Shown: positions 1 through 11,337, numbered from the stretch's first letter. The stretch: DNA of 34,736 nt from Phoronis australis (GCA_002633005.1 NMRA01000988.1:42664-77399), one strand, 5' to 3'. The notes: generated from the letters alone by a model not told the origin. A program made the numbers and translations.

Positions 1-74
1 ATTTCTGGCGGCACCGACAACATGGCGACTTTTGCTGAACTGAAAGGCATGTTCAATCGGCTACTTTGTAATTT
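1..74 (+). CDS. Partial exon, paralogous to the exon at 26963-27063
   Basis: Read from base 1, the frame is open for 24 codons and includes TDNMATFAELKGMFNRLLCN. It then meets a possible GTGAAG donor at 75-80; if unspliced, TGA follows at once. The stretch 13-74 and about 100 bases beyond it resemble 27001-27190, where the parallel frame reads TDNIATLTEVKNMINRLPCN with the same donor in the same phase (two bases of a codon left over). Most differences between the copies change the amino acid, so purifying selection is not evident; either copy may be a relic. The 5' part lies outside the window. Product unknown. Confidence 0.35.
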
Positions 75-1439
75 GTGAAGATTTAACGTTGATACATTTT
101 GACAAACGTTGCTACAAAAAAGAAACTTTGTTCAATTTTCGTGTTTTTTGTGGAAAAATATAAGATATATTCGAATTATTTTACTGTAAATTTCCCATTC
201 AGGTGATCTTACAATAAGCTAAAAAATAGTTGAAATAATTATGAAATGGTTTTTGTTTGACTGTCAACTGCTGTTTAAGACTTGATTCGGTGTCACAAAA
301 TGATTCATATTTTTCTAAATTTCAAGTCTCAATTGCTTTCAAGTCATGTTTTGTAACTTATTGCTTCTTAATTCAGGTTATCAAGTCAACAATATGAATA
401 ATCTTAATTTGAGAAATAAGCTATGTTGGATTGTGAAGCTTCAAGCCCCTAATTCTTGTGCCTTGCAACTTCATATTTTTTAAAATGATGCTTGTCGAAT
501 TCTGGTGTAAGGAAACACTATTCCGTCACCATGGTAATGGTTACATGTATGTGCACTTTCATATCATGGAAACTGTTGCTGTTGAATAGTGTTTGTAATG
601 CTAAATGTTGTAAAGTATTGCGCATTTTAAGTTACTTTTTATGTTAAAAGTTTGAATCATTTTGGGTTAATGAATAAAAAATGATAACATGTTGTATTGG
701 ACTTGTCATACTTATGTGCTCGAACGAGCCCCCTTTTTGGAGAACTGGAAAAAGTTCTACCTCAATCACAGAAGTACGAATTCCGAAAAAAGTAGAAAAT
801 GAGACAATATTCCACTAGAAGACAGGAAGTACCAAAATTTGGAGTCTGCAATTCAAAGCTCTGAACATACCCACTGAATCTTATAGTAAAAGATAGACAT
901 TCATAAAAATTCCAGCCCCCCCATTCTTTTAGGCTTTGTGCGCTCATACAAAGTCTGGGAAAATCTCTATTGAAAGACAACAAGATTGCACAGTTCGCCA
1001 GAAGTACCCAAGTTGTAAATAGACCTCGTTTGAGCGAGCGCTGTGGCCAGCGACCAATTAGGCCTAAGGGTAGCCTTGGCGCAAAGCTGTATAGGCCTAC
1101 TAACAAGCTGTATTTTGACGATAGTGTTTACTGGTAGCTGGTGACTGAGGCTAACTAAGGTCTGCCGCGGCAATGTGACACAGGACTAACCAGCCCGTAA
1201 TTTCATGCAAATGTCTGAAACTACCCTTGAATATATGCAGCATTTATGATTTAACCATTTTACTTCGACAAAACAGCTTGCAACCGCATGCATTTACCGT
1301 TCGCCAGTGTCTGGTCTCGATCCGCACCGGGCCCGATAGACTGCGGTCCCGAGTCTGGCAAAATAATTTCTGTCAAAATTTATTCGCCACATTTTTTCAG
1401 CAAATTCGATAAAATTGTCCTTAGTTTGATTTTATTAAA
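75..1439. other. AT-rich non-coding stretch
   Basis: No convincing exon is visible. An AATAAA at 673-678 followed by GT-rich sequence could be a poly(A) site if 1-74 is a terminal exon read through to its TGA. The 114-codon minus-strand frame at 762-1106 has no splice or composition support and looks like chance. The sequence becomes richer in CpG after about 1320. Confidence 0.4.
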
Positions 1440-1577
1440 ATTAAGGCGCGCTGTCGATTATTTTATCCCCGTTTGCTGGCTGGTAACAGTACAGGCACTG
1501 CCCCAGTCGCACTGAAGGCGTTTTCTTGGCCTGGGTTCCTGAATGAATTGTACTTCCGGGTTCGCGGCAAGTTCAAA
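1440..1577 (+). promoter_or_regulatory. CpG-rich promoter-like segment with ETS-type site
   Basis: In an AT-rich setting this stretch is dense in CpG. It carries ACTTCCGG at 1552-1559, which matches the ETS-family core, about 20 bases before AAAATGGCGG at 1575-1584. AANATGGCGG is the known YY1-type element that overlaps start codons of many TATA-less animal genes. No TATA box is visible. The layout is that of a housekeeping-type promoter reading to the right. This is inference from motifs only. Confidence 0.45.
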
Positions 1578-1604
1578 ATGGCGGTGGTTCTTCGGGTGCG
1601 AATC
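1578..1604 (+). CDS. Candidate first coding exon (MAVVLRVRI)
   Basis: ATG at 1578 lies inside a YY1-like ATGGCGG context just downstream of an ETS-type site. Nine codons (MAVVLRVRI) run to a consensus donor, GTGAGT at 1605-1610, leaving phase 0. Read through, the frame closes about six codons later, so splicing is needed for a product. The exons at 4385-4519 and 11738-12037 are also open in phase 0, so the three can be joined to about 153 residues. I do not recognise the protein. Exons may be missing from this model. Confidence 0.4.
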
Positions 1605-1764
1605 GTGAGTGGCGCGTTCATTTAAACTTTTTTCGAGTACGGATCTTGTATTACTTATGGGGTAAGCACTTCTTGGATCCTTATAACATCCTCTAACCAT
1701 GTAATAAGGGTTAACAACGCGTGAGAGAAGGACTTTAATGTCTGCTGCTTTTCATTCAAGTGTC

Positions 1765-1905
1765 CAGTGCCGGATTTGGGGGGCAAGGGGGCCATAGCCC
1801 CCTAAAATTTTCCCATATTCCATTTGGCAGTTTGGAGGTTCAAATTTCTGATGGAAAAAATCCTGGCTATCTCCCCTGCTCCCCCTATCTCAAAATCCTG
1901 GATCC
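1765..1905 (+). mobile_element. hAT-like MITE or transposon fragment
   Basis: Starts with CAGTGCCGGATTTGGGGGGC and ends near CCTGGATCCACTCC, which read in reverse resembles the start. CAGTGGCGGA-type ends followed by G runs are typical of hAT transposons and their non-autonomous derivatives. A related end lies at 26484 in the opposite orientation. The inverted ends are degenerate and I could not identify a clear 8-bp target duplication, so the borders are approximate. Confidence 0.4.
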
Positions 1906-3131
1906 ACTCCTAGTAAATCCCCGTAATACTCTCCTTTTGTTTGTTACCATCTTGTCTTGACTTCGAGGAATCACCAAATTGTATCGTAGTCTGTTATTGT
2001 TGTTGCAGCAGCCACAAATCACAAGGCATTATGTTTGAGCAACAGTGCTATTAGCATGCGTAACCCAACAAGAGCAAAAGTGCCCTAAGCCTCATTTAGC
2101 TCAGACAAAAGAACTCTAGCCCTGGAAAGCCATCTTCGATCTCGCTCTGGCTATGGTTTCGCTACGCATGCGTGGCATTTGTTTGCATCGTTAGACAAAC
2201 CTTAAAGTGTTCCTACCACGCATTGTCTTAGTTCTCCAGCTTTCAGTACCATAAAATATAAAAAAATAATTGCAGGCGTTGCGGTACACAAAAGTCGCAA
2301 ATACGAACAAAAAATGCACACGGACCACAATAATCGTACATGCAAACTTAAAATCATACACAGGAACATCGAATAACATGCACAAACAGTTTATCGTTGG
2401 TTGTTCGTGCGTATGATTCGGATGCCCATGGGTATGACTTGTGATCGTACGCCTGACTTTTGTGGTTCGCGCGCGTAATTTTTGGTTCGTATGCATGGTT
2501 CATGGGTTAGTATGCATGATTTATAGGTTCGTAGGTGGTTCGTTCGCCGTTGCCATACCCGTTTGTATGATTCTATGGTGCCCCTGTAGTCCTGGAATGC
2601 AAACTTCAGCCCTGGGCTGCTGAGATTGTGCCTTCTGGTGGTATTTTTTGCATTCGTTTGTTCCGGTTATTCCTGTGGAATTTACTGTCATTACAAACTT
2701 TCGCAAGTCCACAGTTTTTTTCGAAATGCATCAGTCATATCATCAGAAAGCCTTTTGCCAGATCTTGACGGTGTATGATTTTAGCATACGCAAACGATAC
2801 ATAGCTAAATAAAAAGGACATGAACAAGATATGTTACATAAATGACTAATTAAAGTAGCAGGTAAATGGATTTCAATGAATCAAAAGATTTCTGCCCTAT
2901 CAAGTTAAAAACTTTAGGATATAGAACCCTCACAGTTGCCGTGAAGAATTTAGTCAAGCATACAACCAAAATTATAAATCTTTATATATTAATAACATCT
3001 TTGGTGCCGTTTGATACAGGGTTTCAGTAACAATTCAGGACTCAGTGACAAAAATGTGATCAACTAATTTCTCCAACTACTTGCCCGAAATTTGCAACTA
3101 AAGGCATTTTGATAGATAAAATTGTGCAAAT
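1906..3131. other. Non-coding stretch with cryptic short repeats at 2380-2550
   Basis: No exon is supported. Between about 2380 and 2550 the words GGTTCGTA, GTATGCATG and GTATGA recur in a loose, degenerate tandem pattern, so the overlapping 60-100-codon frames on both strands there are poor evidence of coding. The rest is plain AT-rich DNA. Confidence 0.4.
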
Positions 3132-3314
3132 ATGTATTGTGTAGGTTTGAAATGTACTGTAGAAAAATCATTACATAGGCTGCAGCGTAGGACATTCCAT
3201 AGTAGTTTGTATATAAATTCATTTCTTCAGAAACTAAAAAGTGGTGATCATCATACATGCAAAGTGTGCTACCGTAAACAAGATACACTGGAAAATTATT
3301 TTTACGATTGTTAG
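3132..3314 (+). pseudogene. Remnant of a LINE reverse transcriptase C-terminal zinc finger
   Basis: A 60-codon frame ends with HHTCKVCYRKQDTLENYFYDC spread over its last third: a C-x2-C pair, then a TLE-x-YFYDC tail. This matches the layout of the zinc-binding region at the C-terminus of many non-LTR retrotransposon reverse transcriptases (C-x2-C ... ETLEHLFxxC). A stop falls directly after the last Cys, and the next codons (VTKESELRKI) look like a decayed continuation of the same family. No reverse transcriptase palm domain is seen upstream, so this is at most a short, dead fragment. Confidence 0.4.
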
Positions 3315-3862
3315 GTTACTAAAGAAAGTGAATTACGGAAAATAACGATTTTCACGACAAAGAGACAAATGAACACCTGTCCTCTAGTTAACATTCGAGA
3401 TTCACAAACTGCGGTAACTGGGCTGAAAAGCGGGACTTCCGAATACAAAGCGAGGCGTCTGGGTCTGTACCAAAACGGAAAGGTGAAATGTTCACTACAA
3501 CTCACAAAAACGCAAAAACGCACCGACAGCGTCTTTTGTCGAACGGGAGACTTTGCACACAAAAGCACTATTTATTTTATTCAGTGTGAAAAGTATGGAG
3601 CACACATGCTGTCCTTGTTCATCCACTGATATTTCGAAAGATTTGCCTTTTATCGAAAGGGAAACATCACATCACACAGCAATAGAAATGTGTCGGGAGC
3701 ATAATGCCTGTCCACCAAGGGCCTGATCGCCGTCTTGCGCGGTAACGAATTTCAATATAGTGCCACCATTTCATAAGTCACCTATTTCTTACTATATCTT
3801 TGAAGATGTGATGTAGAAAAACATTTCTAAAGTACAATGATCTATTTACACCAACTTCGTAC
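3315..3862. other. Unassigned stretch with overlapping frames
   Basis: Frames of 86 codons (plus, 3369-3629) and 85 codons (minus, 3311-3568) overlap and cannot both be real. The segment 3420-3500 is slightly richer in GC and CpG. I see no domain or convincing splice border on either strand. Confidence 0.3.
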
Positions 3863-3969
3863 CTATGTTCATGTTTATTGGCATGATGATTTGGTCGATC
3901 ATTTCTTCGACCATCTTCAGTTGATGCAATGTTCTCAGAAGATCGAATTCGGCTTTTAGGCTTACTCAT
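3863..3969 (-). CDS. Candidate minus-strand 5' exon, hydrophilic
   Basis: On the minus strand, ATG at 3969 opens MSKPKSRIRSSENIASTEDG and continues with Arg, Asn and His-rich residues to codon 35. A donor-like GTACGA follows immediately (minus strand, 3862 downward). The frame is polar and low in hydrophobics, unlike most chance frames here, but no partner exon was found. It would lie antisense inside the proposed first intron of the 1578-12037 gene. Product unknown; could be chance. Confidence 0.27.
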
Positions 3970-4384
3970 TGTGGTCAATGATGAGCACATATTTATTGTG
4001 CGCCAAACTGATGCTTCGAAACAACAGTGAAGGTAGAGCTCAGCAAAATTTTTCGAAAGTCTTTAATTGACAAAATTGTCGAGTCATAACTAACACGTGT
4101 GGGCACAACAGATTTCTGTCTGGAGAAGGTTAATACGTTTTACACTCGATTTTATCCGGTTCTGTCATTTGCCAGTACGCAGTAAGAACTATCTTAGCGT
4201 GTCAAGGACTGGCGTGGCATACAAAAGACAGTGTATTTTCGCTAAAAACAAAAGCACGAGTTTATCGAACAATTGCTTCTCTGTGAAGCCTACTCATGAA
4301 GTGTAATAAAACCCGGAGAACTTCAAGTGATGATAATGAATCTATGGATAAACGATTTACGTATGTCATGTATTTTACTTACAG

Positions 4385-4519
4385 GGAAAAAGAGGTTTCA
4401 GAAATAGGCGACACCGCAACAGTGTAATTGATGGTATAATTGGTTACGAAAACAGACTCAGAACGGTGGAGGAAAAAGTATCCCGTCTAGAGCGTCAACG
4501 GGATCAAGATCTTTCGATT
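4385..4519 (+). CDS. Candidate coiled-coil exon, 45 codons
   Basis: The block is bordered by TATTTTACTTACAG (acceptor, ending 4384) and GTAAGC (donor, from 4520). It is exactly 135 nt and open in one frame only. It begins with a basic segment (GKRGFRNRRHRN) and continues into IIGYENRLRTVEEKVSRLER, where I, Y, L, V, V, L fall at 3-4-3-4-3 spacing, the heptad pattern of a coiled coil. A stop lies upstream in the same frame, so splicing is required. Phase 0 at both ends matches the donor at 1605 and the acceptor at 11737. A short basic, coiled-coil protein is suggested; family unknown. Confidence 0.5.
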
Positions 4520-7149
4520 GTAAGCATAGCATTTGCATATTTTCTGCTGACATTTGTATACTCGGATGTGTTTATTGTGTGACAGCATATCACGAGGTGG
4601 TGCTGTAAACGACCATATTTGTCAATGAGAGCATATAGCAGTTTTTAATATTTTCAGAGTTAATTTTCGTATTTGGACAATGAATGAAATATTTCATATG
4701 CCTTCGGTCCTTGGAGCTCGATTTCCGTTAAAAATTCGAGAGTAGACATTTCTGTTGTTTCAAACGAATTTTGCTGCGTGAGTATTAAATTACTTCATAA
4801 ATTTTCTTAACAGAATATAGAAAACTATAAACCATTTCTGTTGGAAGAGTATTCCATGTTTCTATGTTCGAAGTTATACAGTATGTGCAAATGACTCAAC
4901 CACAAGACGGCGGATCAAAGAAAAGTACTAGAGCGTAGACCTGATGTAATGTTGTGCCATTGATAGTTTTCAAATTGTTTATATTAATGTTTTCTTTATT
5001 CTTCGTGGGCCAATATAACTGAGTGTAAACGTTTTAGGCCCAAGAGACTGTTTCTACTTTTTGTTGCCGTTATTATACATAATGTCGTTCATGACTATTT
5101 TAACATGTGCCTGCAAGTTGATAGCCTTTAGTGTTTCCGCAAAGCGATGTTAATGGCTTAAACACTAAATATTTTCAGTGATGGTAAATTTCAAATGAGT
5201 GAGCAGAATTTTTGGGGTTTCCCCTTGTGACCAAATTATCTGTAGTACTTGGAAGCTTTGATACCACGCATCTTTCGTTGCGTTTTCCAGGGGCTTGGGG
5301 TAGCCTAAGTCCTCAGTCTAACGTGACGTCATGAACAAACAAAAGCAACTACCATCCACACTCGCAGCAAGATGCCCAGTATATCCACATAGCCTGGTAA
5401 TTCGTTACCTGTTCATAATCCAGAGGTTGGATTTTAGTATACTATTATCCATACGTGTTTACTCTGTTATCGTTCTTTTGAAAATCCCTCTTGGGTCGAG
5501 ACTTTCAAAATCTTTATTGAGAAAACATGAAGTGACAAGCGTCTTCTATAAGTTGAGAACTATTCATATACACATACACACATACTGTATATGCGCGTTG
5601 TAGACCCCATTTATAACTCAAGCACATTCAAAACAGATATACTATTGGGCTCAAGTTTTATTGAAATCCTCATATTTATTTTTTGTAAAATGACCATCTT
5701 TCAATGTTAGTATTCAAAGGCTTGCGTCCTAAAATATTCGAAATTAGAAATTTTTTGTTGCAGACATGAACTTTTCTTAAATAATAAAATTTAAATTGTT
5801 AGATATTGGCCTTCAATTGTGCCAAAAATACAAATTCGAAAGTTCTAAAGAGCTTTTGGATTTGTATGATATCCGTTGATCAACTGAAATCCAATACATA
5901 ATTAAATTACAATTGCAAATCTGGCAGATGATGTCCTCTGGCATTCTGTTTCAAAATGTACAATAAAACTCACTATTTTAACGCCAATCTTATACAAACA
6001 GGATTAACACTAACTGCAAACTATATATTTGATATCGCCGGTAAACAGTGAAGAATGCGTATACGTCCCTCTCCACCAATCAAAAAATAACAATACTAAG
6101 AAAGCTAGTCTCCCTTTTTATCCCATACGCGTTGTATCAATACACTCATGTGATATTATTTTCCGTATTCACCTCCCGCATTACTTCAACGGTGCCCTAT
6201 GACATGAAAAGCTCAAAAGATTGGTCAATATAGACTCGACGTAGTTCGCCGGTTCGATCATCAAACTTTCCGAATATAGTTTAATGTAATACAACTGCAG
6301 CAGAATAATAACACTCGACATGCAATCAGGTTCCAAACGTAACATCTACAACAAAACTGTTCTAACACTTCTGTTTCATTTTTCAACTGCTAAAGATTTA
6401 CATTCTGCAACTCAGGCGCCGATTCCTCGGTGACTACAATATTAAATATTGTTGGTATCGAAGTTTTCAGGAAATATTACAACTTCCATGCCGAATTTTC
6501 GTTTTTTTTCATCTTTGTTATCTCTTTTCAAGTAAGAAATCGTTACATTTAAAACTGTTTCTTTTACTAAAGAAAGCTTGTACTTGCAAGTATATACCAA
6601 TAGGATGTAATCCGCCTCGTGAACAGTCTGAGTGAAGTATTTAAAAAATCTGCCGAAAAATGAAAGAAACTTAAAAATGCGAAGTGTATGGGATAAATAC
6701 AAATTCGGTCTCATTCGACACTCGGAATAATGCCTCGTGGGATATTACTTCATCAACGCCAAACTCGGTACGTTTTGTGTATGTATCCACTCTTTGGGTT
6801 TCGGCATACACATTGCTACTTAAAGATCCAAATCGAATTAAGCCTTTTACACTCAATAAATTCGGTGTCCTAAAATTCCCTGCCGTGTTAAAATTCTGCC
6901 TCCGAGTTTATTGGGATTGGCCAACAGTAAAATTGTTTTAAAAATTGCGCATCGCGTGTGAGTTGCGGGTTTATTTGGGAATAATTCGTGGTAATGTTTT
7001 CAATCCCCAAGTCGCTTTGTAGCTTTTACACCTGAACAGGGACACAACTGGAACAACTGGATCTTGGTTATTCAGAAAACCATGAAGGACATGTAAGTAT
7101 ACGAATACCTTTTGATTTTGCTGTTAAAATTGTGCAATCAGTATTTTAC
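4520..7149. other. Long AT-rich gap, probably intron
   Basis: No supported exon. Frames of 60-90 codons at 5331-5603, 6048-6233, 6442-6714 and 6684-6941 are hydrophobic or AT-driven and lack domains. A perfect CRE-type TGACGTCA lies at 5324-5331 directly before an ATG, with nothing else to support a promoter. If the 1578-12037 gene model is right, this is part of its second intron. Confidence 0.4.
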
Positions 7150-7501
7150 CTGTCGACATTGTCATGAAAAAGCAGGCCCATGTCAAATGTTCTCGCATGG
7201 AGCTCGTAAAGCATTGATCAACGTTGTGGCAATCCCATAAACCACTCCAGTCTTTCAGTTTCCTCCTGTAGTAGAGTAGATGAGGGCGAAGCCCTAGGAC
7301 AGCGTCGCAAGATCGGACGATCTCGCCTTTTGTACTTGCTGTTCTTGGAGTGGACGTAGTGGAGCGATGAGCGTGGAATTGGCTGAAAGGCGCTGATGTT
7401 CTTCTTTGGTGAATGAGACTTGGCTTGATGGCAATAGCATCGTTGTCCTCTTGGATATGGTTAGACTCGTATGAAGCTAGCTTGATGGCAGCAGGGTTCA
7501 T
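7150..7501 (-). CDS. Candidate minus-strand exon, about 117 codons
   Basis: From ATG at 7501 the frame runs through MNPAAIKLASYESNHIQEDN, a Ser/Thr/Arg-rich middle and LGLRPHLLYYRRKLKDWSGL to a CAG|GTAAAA donor whose GT is at 7149-7148. Base composition is visibly richer in G+C than the surroundings, as expected for coding DNA. A TATAAAG lies only 17 bases before the ATG, so a start site set by it would fall inside the frame; the true start may be elsewhere. The frame could belong to a mobile element or a host gene; I do not recognise it. The 84-codon plus-strand frame at 7413-7667 overlaps it and is less convincing. Confidence 0.35.
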
Positions 7502-7522
7502 GCCTGTCCTGGGTTGTCTTTA

Positions 7523-7634
7523 TACTGCCCCGTCAGGACAGTTACCAGTTGAGCAGTGCCATAACCCATGGTGCTCCTGGTACAGGCTTGTCACTGGATT
7601 AAAGTTGTATTTCTACTGCCCCGTCGGGACAGTT
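7523..7634 (-). repeat. Two direct copies of a 21-bp promoter-proximal motif
   Basis: TACTGCCCCGTC-x-GGACAGTT occurs at 7523-7543 and 7614-7634, identical except for one base and 91 bases apart. On the minus strand both copies lie just upstream of the candidate ATG at 7501, and the nearer one overlaps the TATAAAG (7524-7518). Such spaced duplicates could be protein-binding sites or edges of a small tandem duplication. Confidence 0.5.
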
Positions 7635-8105
7635 TCCTCCTACAATGGTTTACTGAAATTTATCTGAGCAACATACACGGACCACCGAAAACAAAGAGGT
7701 ACGAGCTCCAAACGAATGGAAGCTGCCAGGAGCGAGTATAGAATAGAGTTATTTCCCTTTTCGCAAATGCTGAACACCATTCAGTTACCTGGTATTTACA
7801 GCACCTCAATGGAGACAAGTCGGGTCATCACTGAATGGCAGCGTAAGAATGGCAGCCGCCTTTGAATGGTGCGTAGCAAGGTCTATAGTTGAGTGGGCTA
7901 GCGACTAGTTAATCCAATTATTTGCCGCATTTCCACGCCTTGGCGTGAACTGTCAACTCAGCAATCGTTCACGTGAAGTAAATGAATGAGCTTGTGGTCT
8001 ATCCATACTTAAGGTTGAAAAACAATCCAATGGCGGGACTGCCAATATCACAGTCAGTCTATGCGACAACGCATCACCAGTCAACAACTTACAATTTTGT
8101 GCCTT
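7635..8105. other. Unassigned stretch
   Basis: No supported gene. The words CACCATTCAGT, TCACTGAATGGCAGC and TTTGAATGGTGC near 7780-7870 suggest a decayed small inverted repeat. Confidence 0.3.
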
Positions 8106-8253
8106 TAGAAAACGGACAATTGCCGCACAAATAAAGAAGCTCATGTTAACTCAACGTTTCGTCTGATTCAACAAGACATCATCAGGATATGTACAGTACG
8201 ACAACAAGTGTCGATATTCATTGAAGTCACGTGTGGCAATTGTCCGTTTTCTA
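8106..8253. repeat. Inverted repeat with 23-bp arms and ~100-bp loop
   Basis: The left arm 8106-8128 (TAGAAAACGGACAATTGCCG and CAC) and right arm 8231-8253 are reverse complements at 22 of 23 positions. The loop contains AACGTTTCGTCTGATTCAAC followed by AAGACATCATCAGG. Read on the minus strand this gives the PDDVLLNQTKR end of a short frame, a kind of sequence I associate with tails of retroelements in aquatic animals. This may be the end of a Penelope-like or other element, or a fold-back element. Confidence 0.5.
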
Positions 8254-10448
8254 ATCCTACTTTGGCCAGAAAATGATGTGACTAATTTTGTGTTTTGTGC
8301 CTCTTGTAGTCGTCTGTACCGCCGCCCTCTTTTGGTTGCCATTCACCACCATATTTTGCTACTTCCAGCTGTATGCTTCGCCAAACGTCAGCAGCCCTCC
8401 CCATCCTTCCAGCTACTCCACTGCTGGCCGGCAGACAATTGATTAGAATGTTTACTCCAAAAATTCTGTGTTACTTTAGATGTAGCAATGAACCAGGCCT
8501 CCCAGCGCTGAACATTTTCTTATTTTTTCCTTCTTTTATGATGTATTCCTACTTTTCCTACTTTTTGGTGGTATTCTTACTTTTCCTACTTTTTTGGAAG
8601 TAATTCTCTCAAATTCCTTCTTTGTGTCCTTTTTGTCAGGATTTGTCGATGAGTAAATTTCTTGAATCTGTCAAAGAAACATCAAGTTACCAGAACTAGA
8701 ATTAAATGCGATAATCTAACTAAATGTATGGGTTAGATTTTTAGGCTGTTGGATTGAACAATAGCTCCTCTGTGACACCATAAACTGTGATATTTCAAAA
8801 AGACTGTTTGAAATAAAGGTGTCAAAGCTGGTCGTGTATTCATCCTTCAGTCAATGAAGTGAGAGGAGAAGATGGAGATTGCCAGGGATCATTCTCGATT
8901 TTATGAATATTTTCAGTTGAATTTTCATTCATTCTCTTCTTTTTACATATACATATTTACGTTGCAATTTTAGGATTCCTTTTAGAAAAATGTGTGTTGC
9001 ATTTACCCACACGGCCTTAAGTCTGTAGATAAATTTTGAAGACCTGCCGTCAATGCACTCGCGGTTTTTTCTTGCATTACTTGCATGCCTTTGCTTTGTT
9101 TCGCTTTTCCTTCAAGTTGTGTTTAACCCTCTGTGGTAATGTATAGAGCTGCGGTATTCGTGGTTCTATGTCTTCCATCTACATCTTGGGAATGCTAACG
9201 TAAAAGTTGTTCACCTTCAAGATTGTAATACTTTCTAGAAAAATTTGCCAGAATCACTATATTTGAAACATATGAACTTTTTCATCTCAGTAGTTTTCAA
9301 ATTCTCCGCCATAAATAATATATGAACATAGGGGCATGCGCGCACTCAGCCTTTAATATGGGGGTGCTCGAATTTCTGACGATGTGGACCAGGACCTTTT
9401 TCTAATAAAAAATGCGGGAGGAGTAAAAAAACGGCACCACATTCGGAGCTGTAAATTGTGCGTTTGCGCCTTTTCAGTGGACATTTTTATCTCGTTTTCT
9501 AGGACTTGTCCCCCCTGGATGCACGCATGATGAGCGTATGCGCTCAAAGAAGTCTACATCAACGGTCAAATGTCACATTTTCCATAATAAGCGAAATGCG
9601 CTGCTTTATGTCTTGCCACACTAAGTGAGGGGACGTGCTTTGCTGGGTCGAAAAAAGGCACCGGAATGATGAGCAGTTGACAGATCGTTTTCTGAAATTT
9701 AAAACTAAAGAAAAATTCTTTGACATTCAAAATTTTCACCTGAAAATCATAAAAATACATGCTTAACAGCTTGACTTCTGATTCAGTGGCAGAGAACCAC
9801 TTTGAACAATGCAATTTGTTCAGTTTTTCACGTTTTATGCGTCTTTAAGAAGATAATATTTACGTGATAACGAGCGTGTCTTTTATTTCATTAACCCCAG
9901 CTAATTTGGTAAATGTCTTTAGCTGGTCGTCCGTTACAAAATATACTGCATTTGATAAACAGGCCGCGAGAACTTGTCTATCTTTAGAATGTTTTCATCC
10001 AGCTAGGAACTGAATACGCGCCCTCGTTTGTCGCAGACTGCAACCTTCGTTAGCAAGTCAACGAGCGATGCGGGTGAATGCTTGATAGCACTAAATGTAA
10101 TGTATTTTCTTGCATGCTTGAAAACCTGGCATTTATGCAGTGTAATACCTGGGCCAGGTCTCTTATCTTTGTACTCGAAATGAACTCGAAATTATTTTGG
10201 CAATTTCACTACTCCTTTTGCGCGAGCTTAAGATAAGTGGTTATCAGGCTGTGCTCGAATACATCATAGCTTATGCATATGAGTTTCTAGTTCAAGTTCG
10301 CACTTGAAGACCCTTATATTCGTGCTACAAACTCAAGTAGAAACTCGACGAAATTTCAAGTTCAAACTTGAACTTTAATATTGGGCTTATAAACTGCGAA
10401 CTAAGGCTAATATATCATCTATGTAAGTTATTATGTACTCGAGTACAT
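8254..10448. other. Gene-poor AT-rich stretch
   Basis: No supported exon. At 8540-8600 a pyrimidine-rich segment repeats TATTC-y-TACTTTTCCTACTTTT twice, giving a false hydrophobic frame. Near 10270-10380 the words TCAAGTTC and ACTTGAA recur in both orientations. Several frames of 60-80 codons show no recognisable domain. Confidence 0.4.
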
Positions 10449-11281
10449 CCCATCACATCCCTAAACCCTCTCGACCCACGACCCCTCAACCCACGACTCT
10501 CTCGACCCATATCCCCCCACGATCTCATCGACCCATGACCTGTGGCAATAGATGTATGTTTTCGCTTTTTACACATTTCATAATCATATTACGTAAGACT
10601 TACCTAGAGGTGAATCTGCTCCGGCTCAAGTCTGGTGGTTAAAAGAAAGGAAAGTGGCGTATGAACGTGATCTGAAATTGGGAATTGTGAGCGCACTATC
10701 GCACAGTCACGGAAATAGTTCCACGAGCGGCTAGCACTAAACTCAGGAAGAGAGTACGTTAACGTGGTTGGACATAATTTCACATTTTATTATTTGCTTT
10801 CTGTTGTATACTTGTTTACAACATTCTCCATGTAATGTTGAACTACTTTTTAGTTAACAATTTCATTTTTCAAACTGTATTTACTGAAGAAATTTTCTTA
10901 TTTGTCGGTTCCTCGCATTCCCCCGAAAAAGCCCTAACATGCCATTCACAGAAAAGCAGACTATCACAGTTTTGTGGGAACGACATTTGTAACGTTAGTA
11001 GGTCTTTGATTTGTTTTGATTTGGTTGCGTTGTTTTATTTCTGCTTTTGGTTTTGAAACTTGCCGAATCGACTCTCTTAATTGCAAAACAACGGGGAAAA
11101 GCCAGCTGAGCTCACGGCCCGACTCGTTGGTCCTGCGAGTCAGCGCTTGTTCTATGTTCAGGTCGAGTCGAGCTTGTGCAGACTGGGACGAAAGGGTTGT
11201 GGGCCCTGGGTCGAGGGGATCGACGGTCGGGGGGGTCGTGGCTCGAGGGGGTCGTGGGGTGTGGGGTTGAGAGGGTTTAAG
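10449..11281. repeat. Pair of oppositely oriented GGGTCGTGG minisatellites
   Basis: At 10449-10540 the words CTCGACCCACGACCCCTCAA and close variants recur about five times, beginning with ACCCTCTCGACCC. At 11199-11281 the reverse complement appears (GGGTCGAGGGG, GGTCGTGG, TTGAGAGGGTTTA). The two arrays thus form imperfect inverted arms around about 660 bases. The right arm is purine-rich on the plus strand. The arrangement resembles subterminal repeats of a fold-back element, though no terminal target duplication could be set. Confidence 0.5.
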
Positions 11282-11337
11282 AACAATCCAAATTCGAGTG
11301 CATTAGGAATGAAGAAATTATAGGTAACATTTAAGTC

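Noticed and set aside
762-1106. 114-codon minus-strand frame
   Set aside because: No domain, no splice or composition support; a few frames of this length are expected by chance in this window.
1318-1360. GC-rich segment resembling a tRNA arm
   Set aside because: No box A/box B pair and no cloverleaf; only a short CCGGGCCCG palindrome-like core.
3369-3629. 86-codon plus frame with slightly raised GC
   Set aside because: Overlaps an equally long minus frame, with no recognisable domain or exon borders.
4296-4427. Plus frame MKCNKTRRTSSDDNESMDKR running across the acceptor of the 4385 exon
   Set aside because: It is in another phase than the 135-nt exon and would need a 24-base intron (4361-4384) that still breaks the frame; read through, it stops at 4425.
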